Shown here one piece after another: positions 42,048 through 50,302 of a stretch of 64,000 nucleotides of DNA (within the stretch, counting starts at the first letter, position 1; each line of letters begins with the position of its first letter). The notes under the pieces are model-generated. The model saw only the letters and a list, made by a program, of their open reading frames with translations. It did no database searches and was not told where the DNA came from. The translations under genes were made by a program, and so were the position numbers. This DNA is from JBDSSS01 sp963764195 (GTDB lineage: Bacteria; Actinomycetota; Actinomycetes; Actinomycetales; Dermatophilaceae), in contig CAVXRG010000010.1 of NCBI GenBank assembly GCA_963764195.1, positions 868,001 to 932,000 of the forward strand, in the 5' to 3' direction.

Positions 42048-42183
42048 CGACTGATCCGCAGACTGATCCAGTTGGGCCATCAGTCTGCGGATCAGTCGGC
42101 AGACGGTGCTGCCCTAGCGACTCCAGACGCAGACTGATCCGCAGATTGACGATGCACGGACATCAATCTGCGGATCAGTCTGC
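42048..42183. repeat. Palindromic repeat, copy B
   Basis: Arms at 42048-42070, 42080-42100, 42127-42147 and 42161-42183 form two inverted pairs. The segment 42080-42145 matches copy A almost base for base (one G/A change in the spacer). With the ffh terminator it fills the 378-base gap between the AbiEi-like gene and ffh; nothing else is recognisable there. Confidence 0.85.
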
Positions 42184-42256
42184 GTCTGCTGCTGTGGCGC
42201 GCGCCTCCGACGCGCCCAACGCGCAGGTCCCCGATCGAAGCCACCCCCCGGAGAGA

Positions 42257-42293
42257 GGTATGCCGCCCAGCCCGGTGGGGTGGGCGGCATACC
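42257..42293 (-). terminator. ffh terminator made of two inverted GTATGCCG octamers
   Basis: GGTATGCCGCCCA (42257-42269) and TGGGCGGCATACC (42281-42293) form a perfect 13-pair stem with an 11-base loop, nine bases after the ffh stop. Each arm contains one copy of the over-represented octamer. This is the only inverted pair of octamers in the window. Confidence 0.8.
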
Positions 42294-42301
42294 GACGCGG
42301 T

Positions 42302-43912
42302 TCAGCGGCCGAGGAACTTCTCGAAGCCCTTCGGCAGGTTCGACGGGTCGAAGTCGGCCATCGGGTCCGCTCCCCCGTCGGCCGCGCCGGAACCGAACGC
42401 GCTGGCTCCGGTGGGACCGGCAGCGGCGCGGTCGGCCGCCGCCTTCTCCTCGAGCGCCCGCTTGGCCGGGTTGCCGCTCTTGCTCTTCTTGCGCTGCGGC
42501 TGCTGGGGGCGTCCACGCTTGCCCGTCCCGGGCACGCCGGGCATCCCGGGCAGGCCGCCACCGCCGCCACGGGCCATCGACTTCATCATCTTCTGCGCCT
42601 GGCCGAAGCGCTCGAGCAGCTGGTTGACGTCGGTCGCGGTGACACCGGAGCCCCGGGCGATGCGGGCCCGGCGCGAGCCGTTGATCTGCTTCGGATGGGT
42701 CCGCTCGAAGGGCGTCATCGAGCGCACCATGGCCTCGACCCGGTCGAACTCCCGGTCGTCGAAGGCGTCGAGCTGCTCACGCATCCCCTGCATGCCCGGC
42801 ATCATCTTGAGCATCGCCTTGAGCGAGCCCATCTTCTTGATGGCGTTCATCTGCTCGAGGAAGTCCTCGAACGTGAAGTCCTCCTCGGCGAGGAACTTCC
42901 GGGCCATCTCGTCGGTGTGCTTCTTGTCGAACGCCTTCTCGGCCTGCTCGATGAGGGTGAGCACGTCACCCATGTCGAGGATGCGGCTCGCCATCCGGTC
43001 CGGGTGGAAGACCTCGAACTCGGTGACCTTCTCCCCCGTCGAGGCGAACATGATCGGCTCACCGGTGATCTCGGCGACCGACAGGGCCGCCCCACCGCGG
43101 GCGTCGCCGTCGAGCTTGGAGAGCACGACGCCGGTGAAGGCGACCCCCTCGTGGAAGGCCTGGGCGGTCTCGACCGCGGCTTGGCCGATCATCGCGTCGA
43201 TGACGAAGAGGACCTCGTCTGGCGAGATCGCCGCGCGGATGTCGGCGGCCTGCTGCATGAGGTTGGCGTCGACGGCGAGCCGGCCGGCGGTGTCGACGAT
43301 GACGACGTCGTACTGCTTGGACTTCGCGTGCTCGATGCCGAGCCGCGAGACGGCGACGGGGTCGCCGTAGGAGCGGGTGCCCTCCACACTGTCGACGACG
43401 GCGTCGTGGCCGCCCATGTTGCCGCGCTCCGGCGCGTAGACGGGCACACCGGCGCGCTCGCCGACGACCTCGAGCTGGGTGACGGCGTTGGGACGCTGGA
43501 GGTCGGCAGCGACGAGCAGGGGGGTGTGGCCCTTGTCCTTGAGCCAGCGGCCGAGCTTGCCGGCGAGGGTCGTCTTGCCGGAGCCCTGCAGTCCCGCCAG
43601 CATGATGACCGTCGGCGGCTGCTTGGCCATCTCGAGCGTGCGCGTCTGCCCGCCGAGGATCGCGACGAGCTCCTCCTGGACGATCTTGACGACCTGCTGG
43701 GCCGGGTTGAGCGCCTGGCTGACCTCCGCCCCGAGGGCGCGCTCGCGCACGCTGGAGGTGAACCGCTTGACGACGGGCAGCGCGACGTCGGCGTCGAGCA
43801 GGGCCAGGCGGATGTCACGGATCGTCGCGTTGACGTCGGACTCCGTCAGGCGGCCCTTGCCGCGCAGGTTCTTGAAGGTGGCGGTCAGCCGGTCAGACAG
43901 GGAAGCAAACAC
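42302..43912 (-). CDS. ffh: Signal recognition particle protein Ffh
   Basis: A 536-residue SRP54 GTPase that brings ribosomes making membrane proteins to FtsY. N domain (1-85), G domain with GLQGSGKTTLAGKLG, VDTAGRLAVDA, SKLDGDARGG, and the methionine-rich M domain (about 325-450, MKSMARGGGG region) for signal and SRP RNA binding. A C-terminal lysine/alanine/glycine tail of about 70 residues adds to the usual length. The GTG at 43912 has TAAAGT six bases upstream, so the message may be leaderless. It ends at the octamer hairpin. Confidence 0.97.
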   Translation of the reverse strand: MFASLSDRLTATFKNLRGKGRLTESDVNATIRDIRLALLDADVALPVVKRFTSSVRERALGAEVSQALNPAQQVVKIVQEELVAILGGQTRTLEMAKQPPTVIMLAGLQGSGKTTLAGKLGRWLKDKGHTPLLVAADLQRPNAVTQLEVVGERAGVPVYAPERGNMGGHDAVVDSVEGTRSYGDPVAVSRLGIEHAKSKQYDVVIVDTAGRLAVDANLMQQAADIRAAISPDEVLFVIDAMIGQAAVETAQAFHEGVAFTGVVLSKLDGDARGGAALSVAEITGEPIMFASTGEKVTEFEVFHPDRMASRILDMGDVLTLIEQAEKAFDKKHTDEMARKFLAEEDFTFEDFLEQMNAIKKMGSLKAMLKMMPGMQGMREQLDAFDDREFDRVEAMVRSMTPFERTHPKQINGSRRARIARGSGVTATDVNQLLERFGQAQKMMKSMARGGGGGLPGMPGVPGTGKRGRPQQPQRKKSKSGNPAKRALEEKAAADRAAAGPTGASAFGSGAADGGADPMADFDPSNLPKGFEKFLGR

Positions 43913-43918
43913 GCGGCA

Positions 43919-43924
43919 ACTTTA
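43919..43924 (-). promoter_or_regulatory. -10 box of ffh, likely leaderless
   Basis: TAAAGT on the minus strand ends six bases before the ffh GTG, with no Shine-Dalgarno sequence between. This fits a leaderless transcript. No convincing -35 hexamer is seen. Confidence 0.4.
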
Positions 43925-44062
43925 TCCGCTATCCACCGCGCCGCCGACCGTTGCCCACGTCCCCGGCGCGTATGCCGCTCAGCGCCCTCTCGCAGGATCC
44001 GCGCCAGACCCTCCTCCGGCTGGGATCCGGCCAGGTCCGATCGACGCCCCCGCGTCGCCCCG

Positions 44063-46426
44063 TCAGGAGGCGTCGCAGGTGTCGATGATCATCGCCACCG
44101 CCTGCGCGGCGCGGGCCGGCGGGAGCCGCCCGCCACCGAACTCGGTCACGTAGAAGGTGTCGAGGGTCTGACCGGCATACGTCGCGATGTGGGCCGAGCG
44201 GACCGACAGCGAGGCGCGCGCGAGCGTGATCCCGATGTCCTGGAGGAGGCCGGGCCGGTCGGTGGCCCGGACCTCGATGACGGTGGCGGTCTCGGAGGCG
44301 CTGCTGATGACCATGGCTCGGGCCGAGTCGGGCGAGCCCGTGCTCGCGCTGCGCACCCCGGGCGCCTTGCGCTTCTGCAGCTTGCCCAGGGGCCCCCGGT
44401 CCCCCGAGGCGACGCGGACGAGGTCGCGCCCGATGACGTCGGCCATCGGCGTCTCGCCACCGGGTGAGTCGACCCACCACTCGTTGACGGCGAGGCCCTC
44501 GAGGGTGCGCACGATGGCCGAGCGCACGATGAAGCCGTGCGCGGCGAGCAGGCCGGCCGTGTCGGCGAAGAGGCCGGCGCGGTCGCGGTCGATGATGTCG
44601 ACTCGGTGGGCGCCACCGAGTGACGTGACGGTGACGTAGGGCTCCCCCGAGGCGATGCGCTCGAGCGCATCGGGGCTGAGGGGAAGGGTCTCGATGGGCT
44701 CCACGACGGGGTGGCCCCCTCCTTCGGTCCGGGCGGTGAGCGCCGACCGGCAGGTGTCGTAGAGCCTCGTGACGAGGCCGGCTCGCCAGTCGCTCCAGGC
44801 CTTGGGGCCGGCAGCGGAGGCGTCCGCTTCGGTGAGGGCGCGGAGCAGGTCGAGCGTCGCGACCGAACCGTCGACGGCCTCGGAGAGCGCCGCGATGGTC
44901 GCGGGGTCCTCCGGGTCGCGGCGGGTCGCGAGGTCGACCAGCGTCAGGTGGTGGCGCACGAGGCGCACGACGATCTCGCGGTCGGCGTCGACGACACCGA
45001 TCCGGCGCAGGATGCGTTCGGCGAGCTGGGCCCCGGTGACGGAGTGGTCCTGGGCCCCGGCCACCTTGCCGATGTCGTGCAACAGGGCGGCGAGCATGAG
45101 CAGGTCGGGGCGTGCGACGTCGCGGACCATCCCGCTCGCCGCGACGACGGACTCGATGAGGTGGCGGTCCACGGTGTGGCGGTGGATCGCGTTGCGCTGC
45201 GGCCGGCTCCGCACCGCCGACCACTCGGGGAGCCACCGCTCGACGACCCCGGAGAGGTCGAGCCCCTCCCACACGGTGACGAGACCCGGACCGGCGGCAA
45301 GGAGGTCGGCGAAGAGGTTGCGGGCGACCTCCGGCCACGGCTCCGACAGGGCCGGGGCGTGCTCGGCGAGGTTCTTGAGCGTCGTCGGGGACAGCGGGAT
45401 GCTCCCCCGGGCGGCGACGAGCGCCGCCCGCATCGGGATGACGGGGTCGGAGGCGAGGTCAGCCGACGGGCCGAGGACGGCCTCACCGTCGTGCCGGTAG
45501 AGGCCGTACCCCAGTGGGGCGAGCTGCGGGCGGCGCGGTCCGACCCGCAGCGTGCGGGCCCGCTGGGACTGCATGGCGCGACGCAGGGTGCCGTCGACGG
45601 CATACGCGATGGTGCGGGCGGAGGTGGAGACGTCGGTGAGCAGGTCGTCGGCGTCGGCGTATCCGAGCAGGGCCGCGCACGCGTCCTGGTCGTCGCGGGT
45701 GAGCCGGTCGCGGCCCCGGCCGGTGACGACATGGATCGCGTCGCGCACGTCGAGGATCCGCTCGTATGCCGCGTCGACCTCCCCGTGGGGACGGTCGGTG
45801 AGCCAGGCGGCCGTGAGGGCCCGGAGCACCGACATGTCACGGAGCCCCCCGTGGGACTCCTTGAGGTCGGGCTCGACGAGATGGGCGAGGTCGCCCTGCC
45901 GGCTGTGCCGGGCGAGCACCGACTCCCGCATCTCCGACAGCCGCGTCCGGGCGTTGGCGCGCCAGTCGTGCGCCACGGTCGAGCGGGCAGCGTTGACGAC
46001 GTCGGCGTCACCGGCGACGTGGGTGAGGTCGAGCAGCCCGACCGCGGCCGTGAGGTCGTCGGTCGCGACGGCGCGGCACTCGGCGACGGTCCGGACGCTG
46101 TGGTCGAGTCGCACCCCGGCGTCCCAGATCGGGTACCAGAGCTTGTCGGCGAACTCACCGACCTCCTTGCCCGACAGGCCGCGCGGGTGGTGGACGAGGA
46201 CGAGGTCGTAGTCGCTGAGCGGGCCACCGTCACCGCGGGCGAGCGAGCCGACCGCCGCGAGGGCGACACCCTCGTGACGGCGGCCGGCGCACGCGACCCG
46301 CCAGAGCTCCTGCAGCCAGCCGAACCCGAACTCCGCGAGCGCCCGGCGCCGGACCTGGCCGGCGCCGGGCGTCGCGAACGTCCTGGTGCCGGCCAGGTCC
46401 AGACGTCGTGCGGTCACATCGGACAT
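44063..46426 (-). CDS. glnD: GlnD, PII uridylyltransferase/uridylyl-removing enzyme
   Basis: A 787-residue nitrogen sensor that adds UMP (or AMP in some actinobacteria) to the PII protein when glutamine is low. The nucleotidyltransferase motif is GSLARGDGGPLSDYDLVLV (G60 to V78, with D72 and D74), the HD domain has LLHDIGKVAGAQDHS, and two ACT domains (about 605-680 and 712-787, VTSLGGAHRVDIID and VRATDRPGLLQDIG) bind glutamine. In corynebacteria the homologue adenylylates PII; which nucleotide is used here is not known. It follows glnB by 60 bases. Confidence 0.95.
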   Translation of the reverse strand: MSDVTARRLDLAGTRTFATPGAGQVRRRALAEFGFGWLQELWRVACAGRRHEGVALAAVGSLARGDGGPLSDYDLVLVHHPRGLSGKEVGEFADKLWYPIWDAGVRLDHSVRTVAECRAVATDDLTAAVGLLDLTHVAGDADVVNAARSTVAHDWRANARTRLSEMRESVLARHSRQGDLAHLVEPDLKESHGGLRDMSVLRALTAAWLTDRPHGEVDAAYERILDVRDAIHVVTGRGRDRLTRDDQDACAALLGYADADDLLTDVSTSARTIAYAVDGTLRRAMQSQRARTLRVGPRRPQLAPLGYGLYRHDGEAVLGPSADLASDPVIPMRAALVAARGSIPLSPTTLKNLAEHAPALSEPWPEVARNLFADLLAAGPGLVTVWEGLDLSGVVERWLPEWSAVRSRPQRNAIHRHTVDRHLIESVVAASGMVRDVARPDLLMLAALLHDIGKVAGAQDHSVTGAQLAERILRRIGVVDADREIVVRLVRHHLTLVDLATRRDPEDPATIAALSEAVDGSVATLDLLRALTEADASAAGPKAWSDWRAGLVTRLYDTCRSALTARTEGGGHPVVEPIETLPLSPDALERIASGEPYVTVTSLGGAHRVDIIDRDRAGLFADTAGLLAAHGFIVRSAIVRTLEGLAVNEWWVDSPGGETPMADVIGRDLVRVASGDRGPLGKLQKRKAPGVRSASTGSPDSARAMVISSASETATVIEVRATDRPGLLQDIGITLARASLSVRSAHIATYAGQTLDTFYVTEFGGGRLPPARAAQAVAMIIDTCDAS

Positions 46427-46486
46427 GTCAGAGCTCGCCGACCCCTTCGGTGTTCGCAGCCCGGTGTGCTGAGCTGGGTGGTTGGA

Positions 46487-46825
46487 CTACAGGGCGTCGG
46501 GGCCGCGCTCGCCGGTGCGGACGCGGACCACCTCGTCGACCGGCACGGACCAGATCTTGCCGTCGCCGATCCGGCCGGTCTGGGCGGCCTTGAGGATGAC
46601 CTCGAGGATGTCCTTGGAGTCGACGTCGTCGACGAGGACCTCGAGGCGGACCTTGGGCACGAAGTCGACGGTGTACTCGGCGCCGCGGTAGACCTCGCTG
46701 TGCCCCCGCTGACGGCCGTAGCCGCTGGCCTCGCTGATCGTCATGCCGGCCACCCCGAAGGCCTCGAGGGCCTCCTTCACCTCGTCGAGCTGGTGGGGCT
46801 TGATGATGGCGGTGATGAGCTTCAT
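46487..46825 (-). CDS. glnB: Nitrogen regulatory protein PII (GlnB/GlnK)
   Basis: A 112-residue PII signal protein of exact family length. It begins MKLITAIIKPHQLDEVKEAL, has the T-loop with the modified Y51 (RGAEYTVDFVPK) and the second PII motif TGRIGDGKIWSVPV near 83-97. Y51 is the target of GlnD. The ATG overlaps the amtB stop by ATGA, the common amtB-glnK pairing, so the GlnK name may fit better; it would block AmtB when nitrogen is ample (known for the family). Confidence 0.97.
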   Translation of the reverse strand: MKLITAIIKPHQLDEVKEALEAFGVAGMTISEASGYGRQRGHSEVYRGAEYTVDFVPKVRLEVLVDDVDSKDILEVILKAAQTGRIGDGKIWSVPVDEVVRVRTGERGPDAL

Positions 46826-48252
46826 GCGTTGGCTCCTTCGGCCTTCTCGGTCGTGGTGGTGGTGCGGGGGGCATGGCCGCTGCGCCCGACGGTGCCGGCG
46901 AAACCGCCGAGGTCGTACCCGGACTCGGCGTGCTCGGTCTGGTCGATGCCCGCGGACTCCTCGTCGTCGGAGATCCTCCAGCCCATCGTCGCCTTGAGCG
47001 CGAGGCCGATGATCGCGGTGAGGACACCGGAGATGACCAGCGAGGCGAGGGCGATGATGATCTGCAGGGCGGTCTGCTGGACGCCGTCACCGTAGAGGAG
47101 GCCCCCCGACGTGGCGAGCAGCCCGGCGCCGATGGTGCCCCAGAGGCCGCTGACGAGGTGGACACCGACGACGTCGAGTGAGTCGTCGTAGCCCAGACGG
47201 TACTTGAGGCCGACCGCGAGGGCCGACAGGATGCCGGCGACCGCACCGAGGATGATCGAGCCGACGGGCGACAGGGCGCCACAGGCCGGGGTGATCGCGA
47301 CGAGACCGGCGACGATGCCCGAGGCAGCGCCGACCGAGGTGGCGTGCCCGTCGCGCATCTTCTCAACGACGAGCCAGCCGAGGGCGGCGGCGCAGGTGGC
47401 GACGGTCGTGTTCATCCAGACGAGCGAGGCGAGGCCGTCGGCGGCGAGCTCGGAGCCGGCGTTGAAGCCGAACCAGCCGAACCACAGCAGGCCTGCGCCG
47501 ATCATGACGAGCGGCACGTTGTGCGGACGCATCGGCACCTTGCCGAAGCCCATCCGCTTGCCGACGATGAGGGCGAGCACGAGGCCGGCGATACCGGCGT
47601 TGATGTGCACGACCGTGCCGCCGGCGAAGTCGATCGGCAGCACCGTGGCCGCGCCGTCGGTGGTGCCGAAGATCTTGGCCGAGAGGCCGGTCTCGCTGCC
47701 GGAGAGCAGGCCGCCACCCCACACCATGTGTGAGATCGGGAAGTAGACGATGGTGGCCCAGATCGCCGAGAAGACGAGCCAGGTGCTGAACTTCACGCGG
47801 TCCGCGACGGCGCCGCTGATGAGGGCGACCGTGATGACGGCGAAGGTGAGCTGGAAGCCGGCGTAGAGGATCTCGGGGATGAAGACGTTCGCGCCGAAGA
47901 CGTCGATCAGGCGGGGCCCGTCGGCTCCGACGAGACCCGAGAGCCCGAAGAGGTGGAAGGGGTTGGCGAAGATGCCGGCGATGTCGGACGTGCCGTCCTG
48001 CATGTTGCCGAACGCCATCGAGTAGCCCCAGAGGACGTAGATGACGCCGACGACCGCGAGGGCGCCGAAGGACATCATCATCATGTTGAGGACCGACTTG
48101 ACTCGCGTCATGCCGCCGTAGAAGAGCGCGAGGCCAGGGGTCATGAGGAGGACCATCGCCGATGCGACGAGCATGAACGCCGTCGCAGCCTCGTTGATCT
48201 CCGGTGCGTCTGCCGCGAAGGGCACCAGTGCTGTTGTCATGGTCGCAACCAT
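46822..48252 (-). CDS. amtB: Ammonium transporter AmtB
   Basis: A 476-residue Amt channel with eleven membrane helices. It has MTPGLALFYGGMTRVKSVLN, the FFAGNVLY-region substitute (FAGGTVVHINAGIAGL with a pore histidine), and CGALSPVGSIILGAVAGIL near 330. A C-terminal cytoplasmic tail (DEESAGIDQTEHAESGY) includes the site for PII contact. The ATG at 48252 was chosen because GGGG lies just upstream; the alternative ATG is at 48240. It heads amtB-glnB-glnD, with a probable GlnR box 35-50 bases upstream. Confidence 0.96.
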   Translation of the reverse strand: MVATMTTALVPFAADAPEINEAATAFMLVASAMVLLMTPGLALFYGGMTRVKSVLNMMMMSFGALAVVGVIYVLWGYSMAFGNMQDGTSDIAGIFANPFHLFGLSGLVGADGPRLIDVFGANVFIPEILYAGFQLTFAVITVALISGAVADRVKFSTWLVFSAIWATIVYFPISHMVWGGGLLSGSETGLSAKIFGTTDGAATVLPIDFAGGTVVHINAGIAGLVLALIVGKRMGFGKVPMRPHNVPLVMIGAGLLWFGWFGFNAGSELAADGLASLVWMNTTVATCAAALGWLVVEKMRDGHATSVGAASGIVAGLVAITPACGALSPVGSIILGAVAGILSALAVGLKYRLGYDDSLDVVGVHLVSGLWGTIGAGLLATSGGLLYGDGVQQTALQIIIALASLVISGVLTAIIGLALKATMGWRISDDEESAGIDQTEHAESGYDLGGFAGTVGRSGHAPRTTTTTEKAEGANA

Positions 48253-48285
48253 GGTGGCCCCGCGTTTCGGGGGGACTCGGCTTGT

Positions 48286-48320
48286 GTTACAGCCGTGTTA
48301 GCCCATCCAGGAGGCTGTAA
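48286..48320 (-). promoter_or_regulatory. Probable GlnR box before amtB
   Basis: On the minus strand CTAAC-ACGGCT-GTAAC (48301 to 48286) has the two half sites with a six-base gap expected for actinobacterial GlnR. An 8-base inverted repeat TTACAGCC/GGCTGTAA (48287-48294 and 48313-48320) overlaps it. It lies 35 bases before the amtB ATG. Confidence 0.45.
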
Positions 48321-48398
48321 GGATCAGGTTTCCGTCCCTTGTGCGTCCCACATGGTGAGAGTGCGGTCTCAGCGCAACCGGCCCCTGCCGGATCGGCG

Positions 48399-49619
48399 TC
48401 AGTCGACGATGGCGTCGACGAAGGCCTCGGCGTCGAAGGGCGCCAGGTCATCGGGGCCTTCGCCCAGGCCGATCAGCTTGACCGGGACACCGAGCTGGCG
48501 CTGCACCGCGACGACGATGCCCCCCTTGGCGGTGCCGTCGAGCTTGGTCAGGACGATGCCGGTGACGTCGACCGCCTCGGAGAAGACCTTGGCCTGCTGG
48601 AGACCGTTCTGGCCCGTCGTCGCGTCGAGGACGAGCAGGACCTCGTCGATCGGGCTCTGCTTCTCGATGACGCGCTTGACCTTGCCGAGCTCGTCCATCA
48701 GGCCGACCTTGTTGTGCAGCCGGCCGGCGGTGTCGATGATGACGACGTCGACCTCCCCCTCGATGCCGGCCTTGACCGCGTCGAAGGCAACGGCGGCCGG
48801 GTCGGCGTTCTCCTTGTCGGAGCGCACGGTCGACACGCCGACGCGCGCTCCCCACGTCTCGAGCTGGTCCGCCGCGGCGGCCCGGAAGGTGTCAGCGGCG
48901 CCGAGGATGACTTCGCGGTCCTCCGCGACGAGCACCCGGGCCAGCTTGCCGACCGTCGTGGTCTTGCCGGTGCCGTTGACCCCCACGACGAGGATGACGG
49001 CCGGACGGTCCCCCACCCGGCTCGAGGCGATGCGCCGGTCCATGTCGGGCCGGACGAGGGCGAGCAGGTCCTCACGCAGCCAGCCGCGCACCGTCGCCTC
49101 GTCGGTCGTTCCGTCGACCTGGACGCGCTGGCGCAGTGAGTCGACGAGCTCGGTGCTCGCCTCGACGCCGAGGTCGGAGCCGATGAGGGTGTCCTCGACC
49201 TCCTCCCAGGCCTCCTCGTCGAGGCCGCCGCGCGAGAGCAGGGCGAGCAGGCCCTTGCCGATGGCCGAGTTTGACCGGGCCAGGCGGGCCCGCAGGCGCT
49301 GGAGACGGCCCCGCGCCGACTCGGGGCGGTCGTAGACGGGAGCCTCGGGCTCGGCCGGGACCTCGACGACCTCCTCCTGCACCTCGCCGGGGGCCATCAC
49401 CTCGTCGTGCAGGCTGGCGGATCCCGCTCGCGGCCCGTCGTCACCGAGCGTGGAGGGTGCCGACCGGGCCGAGCCGCCCGGGTCCGTCGAGTCGAGGGAG
49501 TCCGGCGCCTCGCGCTCGAGGGAGTCGCCGCCGCGGCCGCGCAGCAGGTTGGCCCCGAAGCCGATGGCTCCGGCGAGGATGACGACAGCGATGATCACGT
49601 AAATCCAGAGGGTGTCCAC
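48399..49619 (-). CDS. ftsY: SRP receptor FtsY
   Basis: A 406-residue FtsY. One N-terminal membrane helix (about 4-22, IYVIIAVVILAGAIGFG) is typical of actinobacterial FtsY. A variable acidic region (about 30-110) links it to the NG domain with VVGVNGTGKTTTVGKLA, the DTAGRLHNK motif and TKLDGTAKGG. It works with Ffh in membrane protein targeting. The GTG at 49619 precedes the membrane helix directly; the frame continues to 49685 with basic residues. No ribosome site stands out. Confidence 0.94.
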   Translation of the reverse strand: MDTLWIYVIIAVVILAGAIGFGANLLRGRGGDSLEREAPDSLDSTDPGGSARSAPSTLGDDGPRAGSASLHDEVMAPGEVQEEVVEVPAEPEAPVYDRPESARGRLQRLRARLARSNSAIGKGLLALLSRGGLDEEAWEEVEDTLIGSDLGVEASTELVDSLRQRVQVDGTTDEATVRGWLREDLLALVRPDMDRRIASSRVGDRPAVILVVGVNGTGKTTTVGKLARVLVAEDREVILGAADTFRAAAADQLETWGARVGVSTVRSDKENADPAAVAFDAVKAGIEGEVDVVIIDTAGRLHNKVGLMDELGKVKRVIEKQSPIDEVLLVLDATTGQNGLQQAKVFSEAVDVTGIVLTKLDGTAKGGIVVAVQRQLGVPVKLIGLGEGPDDLAPFDAEAFVDAIVD

Positions 49620-49742
49620 GCGGCCATCCAACCATGACTGCACCCGGTCGCCGGAGCCGTCCGACCGCCGGCAGAGCACGACCACCGGGCCGTGGGCCCG
49701 GTGGTCGTGGGATGGGTAGGCGGGTGCGCTGCGCGTCGGCCC

Positions 49743-49928
49743 TCAGGGCGTGTGCGGTGTGGTGCTGCGACCCAGGGTGCCGGCCCGCTGACGTGCAGTC
49801 AGGGCGACACCTTCCCCCCTCGCGGTGAGCACATCGCGACCGTCCCGATGTGCCGGCACCGCAACGAGACCGACGATCGCGACACCGAGACCGGTGGCGA
49901 TCATCATCGCGATGATGAGAAATACCAT
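49743..49928 (-). CDS. Small single-span membrane protein
   Basis: A 61-residue peptide starting MVFLIIAMMIATGLGVAIVG, a clear membrane helix, followed by a polar, arginine-rich tail (VLTARGEGVALTARQRAG). No family is recognised. The hydrophobic start and the stop just before ftsY's upstream region suggest a real small gene between ftsY and smc, but there is no ribosome site. A longer in-frame start exists at 49964. Neighbour linkage alone would suggest a role near division or targeting, which is speculative. Confidence 0.45.
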   Translation of the reverse strand: MVFLIIAMMIATGLGVAIVGLVAVPAHRDGRDVLTARGEGVALTARQRAGTLGRSTTPHTP

Positions 49929-50024
49929 GCGCTCAGAGTGACCCACGCGACGCATGTGGTGCAAACACCCGAATGTGACGTTTGTGCAACGCGGAGCTGA
50001 CGTCCCGGCGCGGGATGCGAACGG

Positions 50025-50281
50025 CCAGTCGGCGGATCAGTCTGCACTCGAGGTCGCCAGGACAACACCAGACGCCAACTGATCTGCAGACAGATCCTTC
50101 GCGCGCCTGATCCGGGTCAGTCTGCGGATCAGTCTGCACTCGAGGTCGCCAGGACAACACCAGACGCCGACTGATCTGCAGACAGATCCTTCGCGCACCC
50201 GATCCGGGTCAGTCTGCGGATCAGTCTGCACTCGAGGTCGCCAGGACAACACCAGACGCCGACCGATCTGCAGACAGATCC
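50025..50281. repeat. Palindromic repeat, three 92-base tandem copies (C)
   Basis: The marker CACTCGAGGTCGCC starts at 50045, 50137 and 50229, a period of 92. Each unit holds an inverted pair, CTGATCTGCAGACAGATC against GGTCAGTCTGCGGATCAG, around a short loop. The array ends 22 bases from the smc stop and, with nothing else visible, fills the gap 49929-50302. Its arms are the same family as copies A, B and D. Confidence 0.9.
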
Positions 50282-50302
50282 GCGAGACCGGGCGGATGCC
50301 GC

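Noticed and set aside
50025..50281. CRISPR array
   Set aside because: Repeats are regular, but the segments between them are near-identical copies and the period is 92; there are no cas genes.
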